Source of the DNA: Begonia masoniana
Lineage: Eukaryota; Streptophyta; Magnoliopsida; Cucurbitales; Begoniaceae
Direction: 5' to 3'
Length of the DNA stretch: 64,000 nt
NCBI GenBank assembly: GCA_022432975.1
Contig: CM039509.1
Coordinates: 698,482-762,481 of the forward strand
The notes under the pieces are model-generated. The model was not told the origin of the DNA and ran no database searches. It saw nothing but the letters and a program-made list of their open reading frames with translations. The position numbers were made by a program, and so were the translations under genes. Numbering within the stretch: position 1 is the first letter of the stretch; each line of letters opens with the position of its first letter. This document shows, piece after piece, positions 12,067 through 27,293 of this stretch.

Positions 12067-12470
12067 TTAAAAAAAAAAAAAAACCTTAAAGTATGGGTTG
12101 GTTTTAAATCATAGAGACCGTACTCACCTCTAAATGACAAAATCCGTGACAAAAATTACGGGTTTTACCCATTGAGGACGGCTGGTCCAAAGACCAATTG
12201 TCCTCCTAACAAGGAGGACGGCCTGTCCCTGAACAGGAACACTCCAATTTTATTTTTGTAAAAAAATTACAAATTGAGGCCAGTACGGTCGGTCCAGCTG
12301 GACCGGCTGTACTTGGTCAACGAGTACGGTCTCCTCACCCTCCCTGCGAGGTTGAAATTGTATATTTTCAATACGTTAAGGTTTTTTTCGATAAATTGTG
12401 TAGTTTGAGGGTTTTTTTAAAATAAACCAATACTTTAGGGGTTTTTTAAAAAAAAAACATTTTATTATTT
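12067..12470. repeat. Repeat with loosely inverted poly-A/CCTTAAAGTATGG ends
   Basis: The left edge reads AAAAACCTTAAAGTATGGGT and the right edge is an imperfect inverted version (AATACTTTAGGGGTTTTTT). Inside are GC-rich palindromic words around GAGGACGG, CCTGTCC and GGTCCAGCTGGACC. A similar edge occurs near 9130-9180. It is probably a non-autonomous element; the family is not recognised. Confidence 0.45.
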
Positions 12471-12815
12471 GAGTTTAAAAAATGAAGTGAATACACTTAT
12501 GAAACTTGTACGGATGAAATTGAGAGCAACTGTTCGGTTGCCGCGTGGCCTACACCACGCGGTTCCAACACTGCTCAAGAGCCCCATCCGCAGCATTCTG
12601 GAACCGAGGGGAAGCATGTGAGGCAACTACTTAATACCTACCATCTGCTGCCACGTGGTTACTCTTTTTTCCTTTTCTCTTTATTTTAGGAATAAAAGTT
12701 ATTGAAAAATAAATAAATAATTCTCTCGCACTATATTAATTATTAAACAAATATTAAATTATCACCGGTTAACAAATTAAATCTTCACGTTTGTGATACG
12801 TTTGAATACGAAGAG

Positions 12816-13202
12816 TGTAACGACCCCGTTCCCAGCAAGATATTGTCCGCTCCGGGGATTGGGCCGCAGCCCAATATCCTCCCCTCACGGCTTTGTTTGG
12901 CGAGAGCACTTTCCGGAAGGTCACCCAACCTGGAGTTCTTATGGGATCCGTCGTCAATTGAGCTCCAAAACGCGTCTTGCTATTTAGGGAGGGATCTCTT
13001 ACATATGTTTCATTTCCATGTACTTCCCCAAGCGATGTAGGTTCGTAACGGCCCCTCCTTCAACGCCAGACGGCCAGTAGAACCCTCCGGCCCAGGTCAG
13101 CCCCAGGATCCGCGGAGCTTTACCCACCTCCGGCCCAGGTCAGCCCCAGGATCCGCGGAGAATGGGTGGTTTCCGTAAAGCGTTGAAAGACGGGTCGTCA
13201 CA
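12816..13202 (-). mobile_element. Cassandra-type TRIM solo LTR (387 bp)
   Basis: The plus strand reads TGTAACGACC...GGTCGTCACA, flanked by a perfect 5-bp target duplication AAGAG (12811-12815 and 13203-13207). Read on the minus strand it carries a 5S rRNA-like segment (GGATCCCATAAGAACTCC, then GGTTGGGTGACC), the hallmark of Cassandra LTRs, and it shares ACATCGCTTGG and ACGCGTTTTGGAG with the elements at 31194-32615. The 5S part is internally deleted: the box A region is missing. A segment of about 33 bp with CCGGCCCAGGTCAGCCCC is tandemly duplicated at about 13095-13160. No internal domain is present, so it is a solo LTR. Confidence 0.88.
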
Positions 13203-14431
13203 AAGAGTTTCAATTTTTATTGATTTTGCAGTCTCATCGCGTAAAATCTATATCAGTAGATCAACAAACTATCTTATTTGAATTATATGGTCTTGAAATA
13301 CGGGTGTCCAATCCCGATCCTTGTTAATTAAATATAAGGGTCCACGTCGATAAATGTAAATGATATTGGAGTCAAGAAGTGTTATTTTGTGGAACCTCCA
13401 CATGGATTAGCAAAGGGATAGATGAAAGCAAAGTCGGACAATGACATACTTGATATGATGAATGTTCTCGACTATAAACCATACGTAAAAGTATATACGG
13501 AGCATGAAGACATAAGATTAATGATTTCAAAATATCGGTTGTTGAAGAAGAGCGTGTAGTTGGGGAAGGAGATGATATTTAGATCCATTCAATTTTTGCA
13601 ATCTATTGAGGAGGAGAAAACAAATTTGGAAAATATGGTAGAATGAGGCACATGTACTAGGACTATGAACTGTTATGATGCAAGAACAAAGTGTATAACG
13701 ACTCAATGCTTACGTAGGTTTTGTTGAATATCTCACATCGACAGAGAAGAAAGCAGAGGTCAAATATATAATATGAAGGGATTCTCTTAATCATTGAATT
13801 AGCTTTTGGAATGAGTTCTACCCCTATCATTCGGTCATAGTATTAGAGTCAAAAACTCTGTACGATGTAAGGACCCTACACGACCTAACACGCTAGACGT
13901 GGATCAAAAAACCTATCACGCTAGACGTATGGGTGGATGTTGAGCATCCTACATCGACAGAGAATAAAACAGAGGTCCAGTATATAGTATGAGAGGATTC
14001 TTTCAATTTTTGAACTAGCTCTTGGAATGAGTTATACCTCTCTCATTCTGTCAGGTTTAAATATATTGCATTCAAGAGAGAAATTTTGGAGAACAAAAGG
14101 GAAATGAAAATTTTTCAGAAGAATAATATTGCGTTTACTCTATTATTCTACTTTCTTAAGATACTTGCTAACTGTTAAATAATGAAAGATACAATTAAAC
14201 TGCAATTGATGTATTACGAGAACGGAGAGTATTTTTTATCTTGTGAAATTTTTCCGGATAGAGGTTGAAAGAATGATTATTAAATTTATGAATATATTGG
14301 TCTAAAATTACTCACTAAATAAAAAACCGTCTTAAAATATGAAAACCTAATATAGAAGTTTTTGGTTTAATGGTTTGGAATTGGGAGAAACTACTTAGCC
14401 GTTGTTCAATTTTCAAGATCATGAAACTGCT
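13203..14431. other. Intergenic DNA around a complete TRIM
   Basis: Apart from the 332-bp TRIM described separately, I see no gene. The right edge is the 5' flank of the PPR pseudogene. Confidence 0.5.
13722..14053 (+). mobile_element. Complete TRIM retrotransposon (332 bp, 116-bp LTRs)
   Basis: Two direct LTR copies, 13722-13837 and 13938-14053, both start TGTTGA and end GTCA and share CATCGACAGAGAA and TGGAATGAGTT. Between them are a degenerate initiator-Met primer-binding site (TAGTATTAGAGTC just after the first LTR) and a purine-rich GGGTGGA just before the second LTR. A perfect 5-bp target duplication GGTTT flanks the whole (13717-13721 and 14054-14058). It codes for nothing and needs trans-acting enzymes. 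The LTRs have diverged visibly, so the insertion is old. Confidence 0.88.
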
Positions 14432-16590
14432 ATGTTTTCTGCATTTCCGCCATTGCTGAAGCATCACATCACTCGCAGAGCAATTCCTCTCTCTCATCTT
14501 TCCACATGCTCTACTGAGTACTTACACCAAAGAGACGAACCAGTGGAAGAGAGCGTCAATAACGTCTCCTACTGGACAAAGAAGATTCACCACCTCTGCG
14601 CAAAGGACAGTAACGGTCGATGAAGCTCTTCGTCTTCTCGATTCCCTGCGCCTTCGTGGCTACCACCCTGATCCACTCAATGTCAGCAGCATAATTCATG
14701 CTCTCTGCGATGCCCGCCGGCTTCGATGAAGCTCACCGTCGTCTAATCCTCTCAGTGGCTTCCGATTGCGTTCCCGACGAGCGTACCTGTAATGTTCTTG
14801 TCGCTCGATTGCTTGATTCTCGAAGTCCTAATTTCACGTTCAGAGTAGTTCGTCGCTTGATTGATGCGAAACCTCAATTTGTGCCTTCTTTAGTAAATTA
14901 CAACCGTTTGATTGATCAGCTTTGCTGTTTTTCTCTACCGACTGCAGCTCATCGATTGTTTTTCGATATGAAGAGTCGAGGGCATATTCCGAATACTGTT
15001 TCGTATACTTCTTTGATAAATGGGTATGGAAGAGTCGGCAAGTTGGATGATGCACACAAGCTGTTCGACGAAATGACTGATAATGGGGTTTTGCCCAATC
15101 CTCTCACTTTCAGTGTTTTGATTCATGGTACTCTTCGCCAGCGTGATGTCGAATCCTGTAGAGAATTGATGATGAAACTTTGGGAGAAGATGAGAGATGA
15201 AAAGGAATCATCCATAAACAATGCAGCGTTTTGTAATCTCATTGATTCGTTGTGTAGAGAAGGATTCTTCAATGAGGTATTTCAAATTGCAGAAGAGATG
15301 CCTCAGAGAAACAGCGTGGCCAATGAATTTGCCTATTCACAGATGATACATTCACTCTGCAATGCTAAAAGACATCATTCAGCCTCAAGAATTGTATACA
15401 TAATGAGAAAAAGAGGCGTTCTTCCAGGCTTATTATCGTATAATTCTATTATACATGGACTTTCCCAAGAAGGCGGTTGTATGAGAGCTTACCAATTATT
15501 AGAAGAAGGTATTGAATTTGGATATGTACCATCGGAGTTCACGTACAAGATTCTTGTCGAAAATCTCTGTGTTGAGCTAGAAATTGACAAGGCAAAGGAA
15601 GTTCTTCAAATAATGCTGAAAAAGGAAAGTGTTGATAGAACTAGAATCTTCAACATATACGTAAGAGCCCTATGTCTCGTGAATAACTCGACTGAGCTTT
15701 TAAACACTCTTGTTTCGATGCTTGAAATGGACTGTGCAGCCAGATGTTATCACCCTCAACACAATTTTGAAAGGATTTTGCAAGATAGGGAAAATTGAAG
15801 AAGCTTTTGAGGTGCTAAATGCTATGATGAATGGAAAATTTTCTCCTCCTGATGCTGTGACCTTTACTACTATGATTTGTGGTTTATTGAATGTTGGGAG
15901 AATCGAAGAATCATTAAATTTTTTATATAAAATCATGCCTGAAAATGGGCTGACCCCAGGAAGCCATAACGTATAACGTGACAATTCGAGGGTTGTTCAA
16001 GCTTGAACGAACAAATGAAGCGATGTCTGTTTTTGATAGCATGGTAAGAAATGGAGTAACTGCAGATAGCACCTCTTATGCTACCATTATTGATGGATTG
16101 TGTAAGGCGGATCGAATAGAGGAGGCTAAGAAGTTTTGGCAGGAGGTAATTTGGCCATCGAAAATTCACGACAATTTTGTATATGCATCGATTCTCAAAG
16201 GGCTTTGTCGATCACAAAAATTGAATGAGGCGTGCCATTTTTTGTATGAGCTTGTAGATGCTGGGATTTGTCCAAATAATTTTTGCTTTAATATTATCAT
16301 TAATGGCGCCTGCAAATGGGGATCAAAGAGAGATGCTTATGGTTTAGTGAGGGAGATGAGAAGGATTGGACTTGGCCCCTGATGCTGTAACGTGGAGGAT
16401 TCTTGAGAAATTACATGGAAAGGTGAAAAAGTTCTGTGACGATCAATTAGAGGAAGACAAAGTCTTAATTGGAAATAAATCAGAAGTGAAAGGATGTACA
16501 AGATTTTTGGGGCTTTTCTATGCCATTATTGCGCACTTGCACGACAAGTCAAAAAAAGTCGGAATCTTTGAGCTCGTTCTTTCAAGATGA
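14432..16590 (+). pseudogene. P-type PPR gene (At3g18020-like) broken by five frameshifts
   Basis: Homology to Arabidopsis At3g18020 (from memory) extends over the full length, but the frame changes at about 14615, 14725, 15736, 15963 and 16374, each time by one extra base. The pieces carry typical P-class PPR units: SYTSLINGYGRVGKLDDA, TYKILVENLCVELEIDKA, TTMICGLLNVGRIEES, SYATIIDGLCKADRIEEA. No in-frame nonsense codon is seen between the shifts. The first ATG is at 14432; C-terminal homology reaches the APDAVTWRILEKLH motif near 16376-16420. Either it is a pseudogene, or the sequence has indel errors at this locus; other genes in the window are nearly all intact, which favours real decay. 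It sits upstream of WOX1, as in Arabidopsis. Confidence 0.82.
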
Positions 16591-19500
16591 ATTAGATGAT
16601 CGCATTTGGCCTATGATTCCAGGAGTTTATAGTACCAGATATACAAGGGAAAACTTAAAGGCATGCAAAGTTGCTGCTCAAACCCATCAAGCCAAGAGGA
16701 GACTAGCAGTGGCTAAATGAGCTCAAGCTCACTGACCAAGTGACAGTGCAGAGAACTTCTTTTGTTGAATGCCCAAAAGAAGAAGGAGGCAGACATGTTA
16801 TGGCGCAGGTAATACTTACACTCTAATCTTGTATCATGATTTTTCGTTTACATATTTAATCTTTATAATTCATTGTGCGTTGTCGATGTATGATTTGATT
16901 TATGTGAGATCCTACTCGACGATATGAGTTTTAGACAAAATATGTATCATTATGTGTTTTTCAAAATGCTCTCCATCACGATAGGCCATCACAATTGTCG
17001 ATAAAAATCACTAGGTGCATATAAGACAAACTCTACCAAACGAAACACATAAATCAGGGCAAACACATCCATCTATGCCAACTAATTTTAGTAAGGATCG
17101 TGGTGATAAAAAAAAACTCACATGGGTTATTGTCAGCACCTGCACATACTTACATTACACATCCACTTAGACTTGTAACACCAAATACAGGTTTAGTGTC
17201 AATCACTCAAAGATACATCGTTATTTCATGTCACATGCACACTAGTTTAAGTAACATGTGTACTTTTGAAAGTTCAATATATTATTTAGCAAAGATCAAC
17301 TGTGCATATCAATCAAGAAAATTGTAAAACACACCATTGATATGATGATAAGACGTACATGCGAGTAGTTTTAATATACGTAAAATTTAACAGTTGTAGA
17401 GTAACTGTTGTTGTTATGGTTAGGAGTTTAATATCTTAGATTCATGATTCAAATCTTTGCAAGTTTCAAAATCCAAAGATTATTGTGTACAAAAGTGTGA
17501 TAACAAGTTCTATAACCCAAGTGATCAAGTACCAAACGGAAGACACCCTTATGTTTAGTGGGTCAAAATGAGTCTGATGATAGTTGAGAATATGGTTTTA
17601 CAGAGACTATGCTTAAGAATATGAAATCTGTTATGTTCCCTGTTGTACACCATACACCCATATTTAACGTAATGATAAGGAATCTAAAGAACAGTCACTG
17701 GTGCTATAAACTATTGGTTACATTGACTACAATGTGACCGAATTATGTAGTGAAAGAGAGGGAATGTGATATTCAAGAGTGAGAAATCCATGGATGTGCT
17801 ATCGGATGTTGGTGGCTGACCTGTCGTCACTCAACGTTCCTCTAGCTTTTGGAAGAGAGACATTTGGGCTGACACTTGAGAATAGAGTCTATATTTTTGC
17901 AAAGAGAAAATGACGGCACTTGATGAGAACTGCACTTTCGCATATAAATCATTAGGTAAGTTGTACAGTGGATTGAGCTTCTATTTATACTACCTTTAAA
18001 ATTTCTCGAGTTGCCGATGCCTTTTGGTAAGTACCAGGTGTTTGCAATGTTACCGTTAGAGACAACAAAGAGGCGAGGGCATTCCACGACTTGAGTTGAG
18101 GGCTACCGCTTCAGGCAGAAGCTTCAATTTGAATTCTTGTATCTAAGAAGAACTTCTCCAAGATCCTTTGGGTGTCTGCTGCGGGCGTCAACAAATGAAT
18201 TTCGAGAAACATTGTCTTGAGACTGGGCTTTCGCAACTTCCTTTGAGCATCCATTGAGGGTGTTCGCTCTTGAGGTCCGGGCATTTGCACTTCTATTCTC
18301 AGATGATTAGACGCTCTAGATATGCTTATGCGGATTCCTCCAGACTTTCGTTGTGGGTGTCTGCAGTCAAAATACCACTAGTACTGGTCGTCCGTAAAAT
18401 CTTCCGCATGGCTCGGGACTGTTCATCCACATACTGGGCATCCGTACAAAGTGTTCTTCAACACTTAAGTGAGTCATTCACCATAAATTCATTATTTGGT
18501 ACATTGACTCAATAAAGGAATTAGCGGATCCAAATACTCACTTTCAAGAGTATTTTCAAAATAAATATGTAGAATTTAACTCAATAATTATCAATAACTT
18601 AAAATAATATATTCAAACAATTACATTCATTATCACAACAATTATTCTTAATCCCAATTAAGCTAACATAACGTACTAGCAACATTGGGATTCTACAAAT
18701 GGTATCTTAGTCAAAGCCCAACTCGAAGTATTGCCAATGGGGACATTGGACACCCAAGGGGGGTAGATTGTAAGAGGCTCCCAATTGAGATCCATGTCAT
18801 ATAAAAGGAGGTGCACAATCTCACATCGCTTGGGAGAAGTGAAATTAAATGGTCTTAAAAAGAGTTCTGCTCTCTACCTAATATGATGCGTGGTAAAATT
18901 CAAGAGCAAAATCGTGCAGGTTTCGACTCAAAATAAACAATTTTATATTAGAGGACCAGGACTCCACAAAATGCTAGCTGGTCAATGAAAATTAAAGGTC
19001 ATTAGTTATGCCATAATTGGAGATTCATAACAGTTGAAAATTAATGAAAATATATGGCAAAAATAAATACTTATCAAAACTATTTGGATTTGACTACTAG
19101 ATTTTACAGTGACATTCATGTGAAGGCAAGATTCCCAAGAGTAGGGAAAACTATGCAGTTCCACGTTGCTTTAAAGAGATAGAAGACAAAAATTTACAAT
19201 TATGATATCATCCACGTTCATAATGTTAAGATTAAACGTTGTAATCTAACCTGCTTTAAAACGAATAATAATGCGAAAAAATAGGAACACACAGATTTAC
19301 AGAGCTTCACTCTAAATACGAGAGCTACATCTACTTGCCGCTTGTAGATTTCACTAAGATTAAAGAAGAAACAAGTTACAATCTTGTTTGTGCCTCTATG
19401 CTCTCTACAATCTTCGAAACCCTGAATACATTTTAGGTCGATCTGCGATTTTCTCTGCGTAAGGTCTTCAATTAGCGTAGGCTCCACAACTCAACACATA

Positions 19501-20085
19501 ACTTGTATAGGACATTTCAATTTTCAAGGTAAGACTTAAGAACAAAAATAAAGCGGACATAGTTTCAAAGTGGACATATATTGTACTATGGGATAATGAT
19601 TGGAGCTATGAAAAATAGTATCAAAACTAAATGTGAGAGGTAGAGAATAATTGCTTACGAGTATGTTTTCTAGTAAAAGGTTTTTTTAGAGTATGACCCA
19701 AAAACAAAGTTGCGAGGGCCTAACTCTAAAGTATACAATATTGTTGTACGTGGCGGAGATTGAAATGTTATTGTCGTCGAGATTCAATTTGTTAGCTATT
19801 GACATTCTGGGTCAAAGTGATTTCTTGAAAGATGATCGTCCTTAGGAACTATGACTTAATATAATCTGTATTGAAATTTAGCTTTTAGTTCGTGCGATGT
19901 GATTCAAGAGGAAGCATTAGGAGGTGTTTGTACGTAAACTCAAAAAGAACAGTGAAATTACATGGTGGGTTTGGAAGATTTTGCCTAGAATTTGAAGTTT
20001 GAATTACATACAGGAACAAAGATTAAAATGATGACCTCATAATAAGGTGGTAAAAAAGATCACAAGGACAGATTTCATGACAAAG

Positions 20086-20087
<2 letters not shown>
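16591..20087. other. Gene-poor intergenic region
   Basis: No gene is supported. One probable TRIM remnant lies at 18690-18968. The text near 19290-19320 (CACACAGATTTACAGAGCTTC) is of a kind common in decayed plant LTR elements, but no boundaries could be set. A frame at about 16520-16720 has no recognisable motif. Confidence 0.5.
18690..18968 (+). mobile_element. Probable TRIM remnant: PBS, internal spacer, PPT and 3' LTR
   Basis: A primer-binding-like site TGGTATCTTAG starts at 18700 right after ...TTCTACA. About 55 bp later comes the polypurine run CCAAGGGGGGTAGAT, followed at 18769 by TGTAAGAGGCTCCC, an LTR-like start. The LTR contains TCTCACATCGCTTGGGAG, shared in part with the Cassandra LTRs, and may end at ...ACTCCACA (18968). 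The 5' LTR was not recognised, so this is probably truncated. Confidence 0.5.
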
Positions 20088-20139
<52 letters not shown>

Positions 20140-20152
20140 GAGAGAGGGAGAG

Positions 20153-20218
<66 letters not shown>
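20088..20218 (+). repeat. (GA)n microsatellite, slightly interrupted
   Basis: About 130 bp of GA repeats with a few extra G interruptions. A short (CT)n run also occurs at about 20343-20363. Neither lies in a gene. Confidence 0.97.
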
Positions 20219-23895
<3,677 letters not shown>

Positions 23896-25936
23896 ATGTG
23901 GACGATGGGCTATAACGATGCTGGAGAATTTAACTTTCCTGACTCGGCCTTCAATGGCCGAAAGCTTAGACCACTTATTCCTCGCCCTTTACCTTCTGTT
24001 AATACCACTTCATCTTCAACCTCTACGAGTTTCAGCCGAATCCATAGCAGCAACGACTTCTTTACTCAATATCAGCATCTGGGTATCCACTAATTCTCTC
24101 TCTAAGGCTCTCTCTCTCTCTCTCTCTCAGCAGAGTTTCTTCTCATGTTTACTTAAAACATTTATCTGTCGCAGCTACTCTCACTGATCAGAGCAAGAGA
24201 GATTTTCACACTCCGCCGGTAGTGGTAAGTTCAAGGTGGAATCCGACGCCAGAGCAGTTGAGGTCTCTCGAGGAATTGTACAGGAGGGGAACTCGAACGC
24301 CCTCGGCCGATCAAATACAACACATAACGGCACAGCTCCGGCGGTTCGGTAAAATCGAAGGGAAAAACGTATTCTACTGGTTTCAGAACCACAAGGCAAG
24401 AGAACGACAAAAGCGACGTCGTCAAATGGAATCAGTCGCCGACGATCAACCTCGAGATTATGAAATCTTTGAACGAAAAGATTCAGGTACTAATTAATCG
24501 CGTAGTAGAGAGAGAAAGAAAGAGAGGAGAGAGAAGGGTATGAATAAGAACAAGTTTAAGATTAAGACCTTACTTGATTGCTTTTCTTTTTCAATCCCAT
24601 TTTGTTTGCATGCATGATTTGAATAAATTTCTTTTTCTTTCGCCATTCTCATTTCTGTTTCTCGAGATGTAAAAGTTGTATTCTTTTTGTTTTTCCTTTT
24701 GTCTACAGGAGCAGGAAGGACAGATCAGTATGAACAACTTGAACAAACCAAGAACTGGGCACCACCTAAAAACTGCAGTAGTCTTGCAGAGGTCAATTTT
24801 CTCTTTTAATTTTGTCTTATGCCTTCCTCCATTTTTTTAAACAAAAAGCAAAAAACCCTTTTTTCAGACCTATTAATCAGCTCCTTAAATCTCTTAAAAC
24901 CTCATAAAGAAGCCATTAATCATTGCTAATCTGCATGCATACATGATTATACAAAAAGTAACCAAGAACACTTAACTAGACACCGCAGATCATAGCGAAG
25001 AAGCAGCAAAAGCTTCGTTTGTTGGAAAATGAAAAGGTTGTAAAAGCTGCTTCCTTCCTTTCTGTCGGGGCTGTTGTTTTTTGAATCTTCCTTTAAATTT
25101 GTTCTTGGGGCGCCCGTTCCTAAGACTTCCTATAATCTTTCGGATAATACTAATGCTACATGAATTTTTTAATTTTTACGCTTTAATCCAATGTTCATCA
25201 TGCACTTAAAAAGACGGTTAAAATACAAGATTATAATATAAATACGTATATTCTTTAACTTTATACTTTGATTTGACACTGAGATATACTATTCATCTCA
25301 CACGTAAACGTCACGTTGAATATAAAATTTTAGTGTAAATATAGTTTCATGCTCGATATACTCTTTAACATATTGATCATATAGGTAAAGTTTACGTCAA
25401 AATGTAAGATTACATCATGATTATCATGAATTAGCTTGTATTTTTTTTGGGGTTTTGGAATTCATTTGTTTAGTCTAATTTCATGTCCTCCCCTGTCATG
25501 AATAAACAATTTACAGGAATCTGCTTCAATGGAAAAGGCAGCAAGAGCAGCAGTGACAGAATGTAGGACAGATGGATGGATCCAACTAGACGAAACAAGG
25601 AGGAATGCCACGTGGCAGGTGATGATGGAGTCGTCTTGTCCATCTTCCATCAAACCTAACGCAAGCTGTACGGCCGCACCTTCTGCAGCTGTGACGATGG
25701 ATCTCAACATGAACTTTTTTTGTTCGAACGCCCGCTGGAAGACTCAAAACGAAGAAGACGATGATGGCTGTCGTCGAGACTGTGATCAAACCCTACAACT
25801 ATTTCCACTCAGCAGTTATGGCAGCGAGATCAAAGATGACGAGGTTGGAGGGAAAGAGAGAGGAATATCAACGTCCGCCATTAATGCAAACCTCGCTCCT
25901 TTTCAGTTTTTTGAATTTCTTCCACTGAAAAACTAA
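23896..25936 (+). CDS. WOX1: WUSCHEL-related homeobox 1 (WOX1 / STF / LAM1 / MAEWEST group)
   Basis: Four exons: 23896-24082, 24175-24486, 24709-24791, 25517-25936, all GT-AG; 333 residues. The N-terminus [13 protein letters not shown]...[11 protein letters not shown] is the WOX1-subgroup signature. The WOX homeodomain spans about residues 82-146 ([18 protein letters not shown], then [16 protein letters not shown]) and has the long WUS-type loops. The WUS box TLQLFPL is at about 286-292 and the second C-terminal repressor motif FEFLPLKN ends the protein. WOX1 proteins are nuclear, mainly repressive regulators of leaf and petal blade outgrowth. A (GT)n tract and GA repeats lie in the presumed leader. 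The frameshifted PPR gene lies upstream, matching the Arabidopsis AT3G18020-AT3G18010 pair. A possible 48-nt cassette exon lies in intron 3 (24989-25036). Confidence 0.95.
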
Positions 25937-27293
25937 GTAATCTTGACATGGTTTCTTTTTTTCCTTTACGATATGCTGCTTCTGACTTTTGCTATGTTTG
26001 TAAAACAACTGAAAATGGGGTTGATGTTGTTGCTTTGTCGGAAAATGGGTTACTGTTATTATTATATATTATTTTTTCAGTTGATGTTACATTGCACGGA
26101 ATAGGAAGAATATGTAGAATTTGGGTTCAAACAAAGGCTACCTAAATGTGTAGCTGGACCATGTTGGTTGAATCAATCATTTCCCCAGTTGAGAAGAGCA
26201 TTTCAGAGAGGTTTATGTTGACAGAGAAGTTCTTCTGTTTCTAGAGAGAGAATCTGAAAGAGAGAGAGAGAGACATTATTGAGACAACATCTTAATCACA
26301 TTATATTTATTTCATTATTTAAGTATAATGTAAGAATCAAGTTGTGAATTTTCATGATTGTCACACTAGTAACGTGGCCGAGTGTAATTATCTTCTCTCG
26401 GGTTTTCATAGACAATTGACATACTTTTGATTGACTATATGACTATCCGAGAATGATATGCTCTTGCGATCTCGACATGTTTTATTTTAATGGGTTTTAC
26501 ATGAATAATACTTGTATGACTTGTGTCTTGTTATCGATTATCTGTGAAATGCTGATTTTCAAAATATCACAACGTTAAATTTTGATTTGAAAATTAGGGT
26601 TAGAGGAGAGTCGGATCGTTTCCTGTGATTGCTCTCCGAGGGAGGGAGAGAGAGAGAGTTCTTAGGTCATGAATCAAGGTTCTACAAATAGTAAAAAGGA
26701 AGGTAGATGAAATGGAGATTTTGATGTGAAAGAAACTTTGAAAATGAAGTGACGAAGAAAAGATGTAGGAGAGTTGTTTGGTTCTTTTGTTACAAATTTA
26801 GAAAGATGATGACATTGCATTCATCTATTCATTTTTAACATAACTTCTAATTTTTTTTGTTGGATATTATCATTTATCGTCTTACTTTGATATTTTATTA
26901 CGTCTCGAGCCGTTTCCAACGCGAGACGCTACTGTGTCGAGCCGAGATAAGCACTCCTTTTGAGCTTACGAGCCGGCCTGGCCCGAGCCTAAGTAACCAG
27001 ACCCAACAAGTAAGCTTACTCCTTTTCACTTTAAAAGTGAATCAATCTAAACCCACTAACCAACACCAACTCATTTCAAAGGAACCCAATCTTTTGGTTT
27101 TTAGTATATTTTTCAATATCTTCTCCGTTATTTAGACTCGTTTAGCCAGCTCGACTCGACATATTTAACTCGTGGGTCATGATAAGCACGCACAAGCTCG
27201 ATATGTTATATGAATTCTAATTAGAACTTACACGGCCAACTCGGCCAAGATATGACCGACACTAGCTTTGATCATGAGTATTCATAGGCTTCA
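25937..27293. other. Intergenic between WOX1 and the CAR gene
   Basis: The segment holds the 3' flanks of two convergent genes. Short GA runs occur near 26258 and 26645. No gene or clear mobile element is seen. Confidence 0.5.

Noticed and set aside
12901..12950. Possible 5S rRNA gene
   Set aside because: The match is partial, deleted in the middle and bounded by LTR ends with a target duplication; it is the 5S-derived part of a TRIM and not a 5S gene.
12769..13040. Open frames across the Cassandra solo LTR
   Set aside because: Cassandra elements are non-coding; the frames result from a GC-rich 5S-like segment.
16520..16720. 66-codon open frame past the PPR pseudogene, as a C-terminal extension
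   Set aside because: It is in another frame, has no PPR motif, and homology to the family ends at about 16420.
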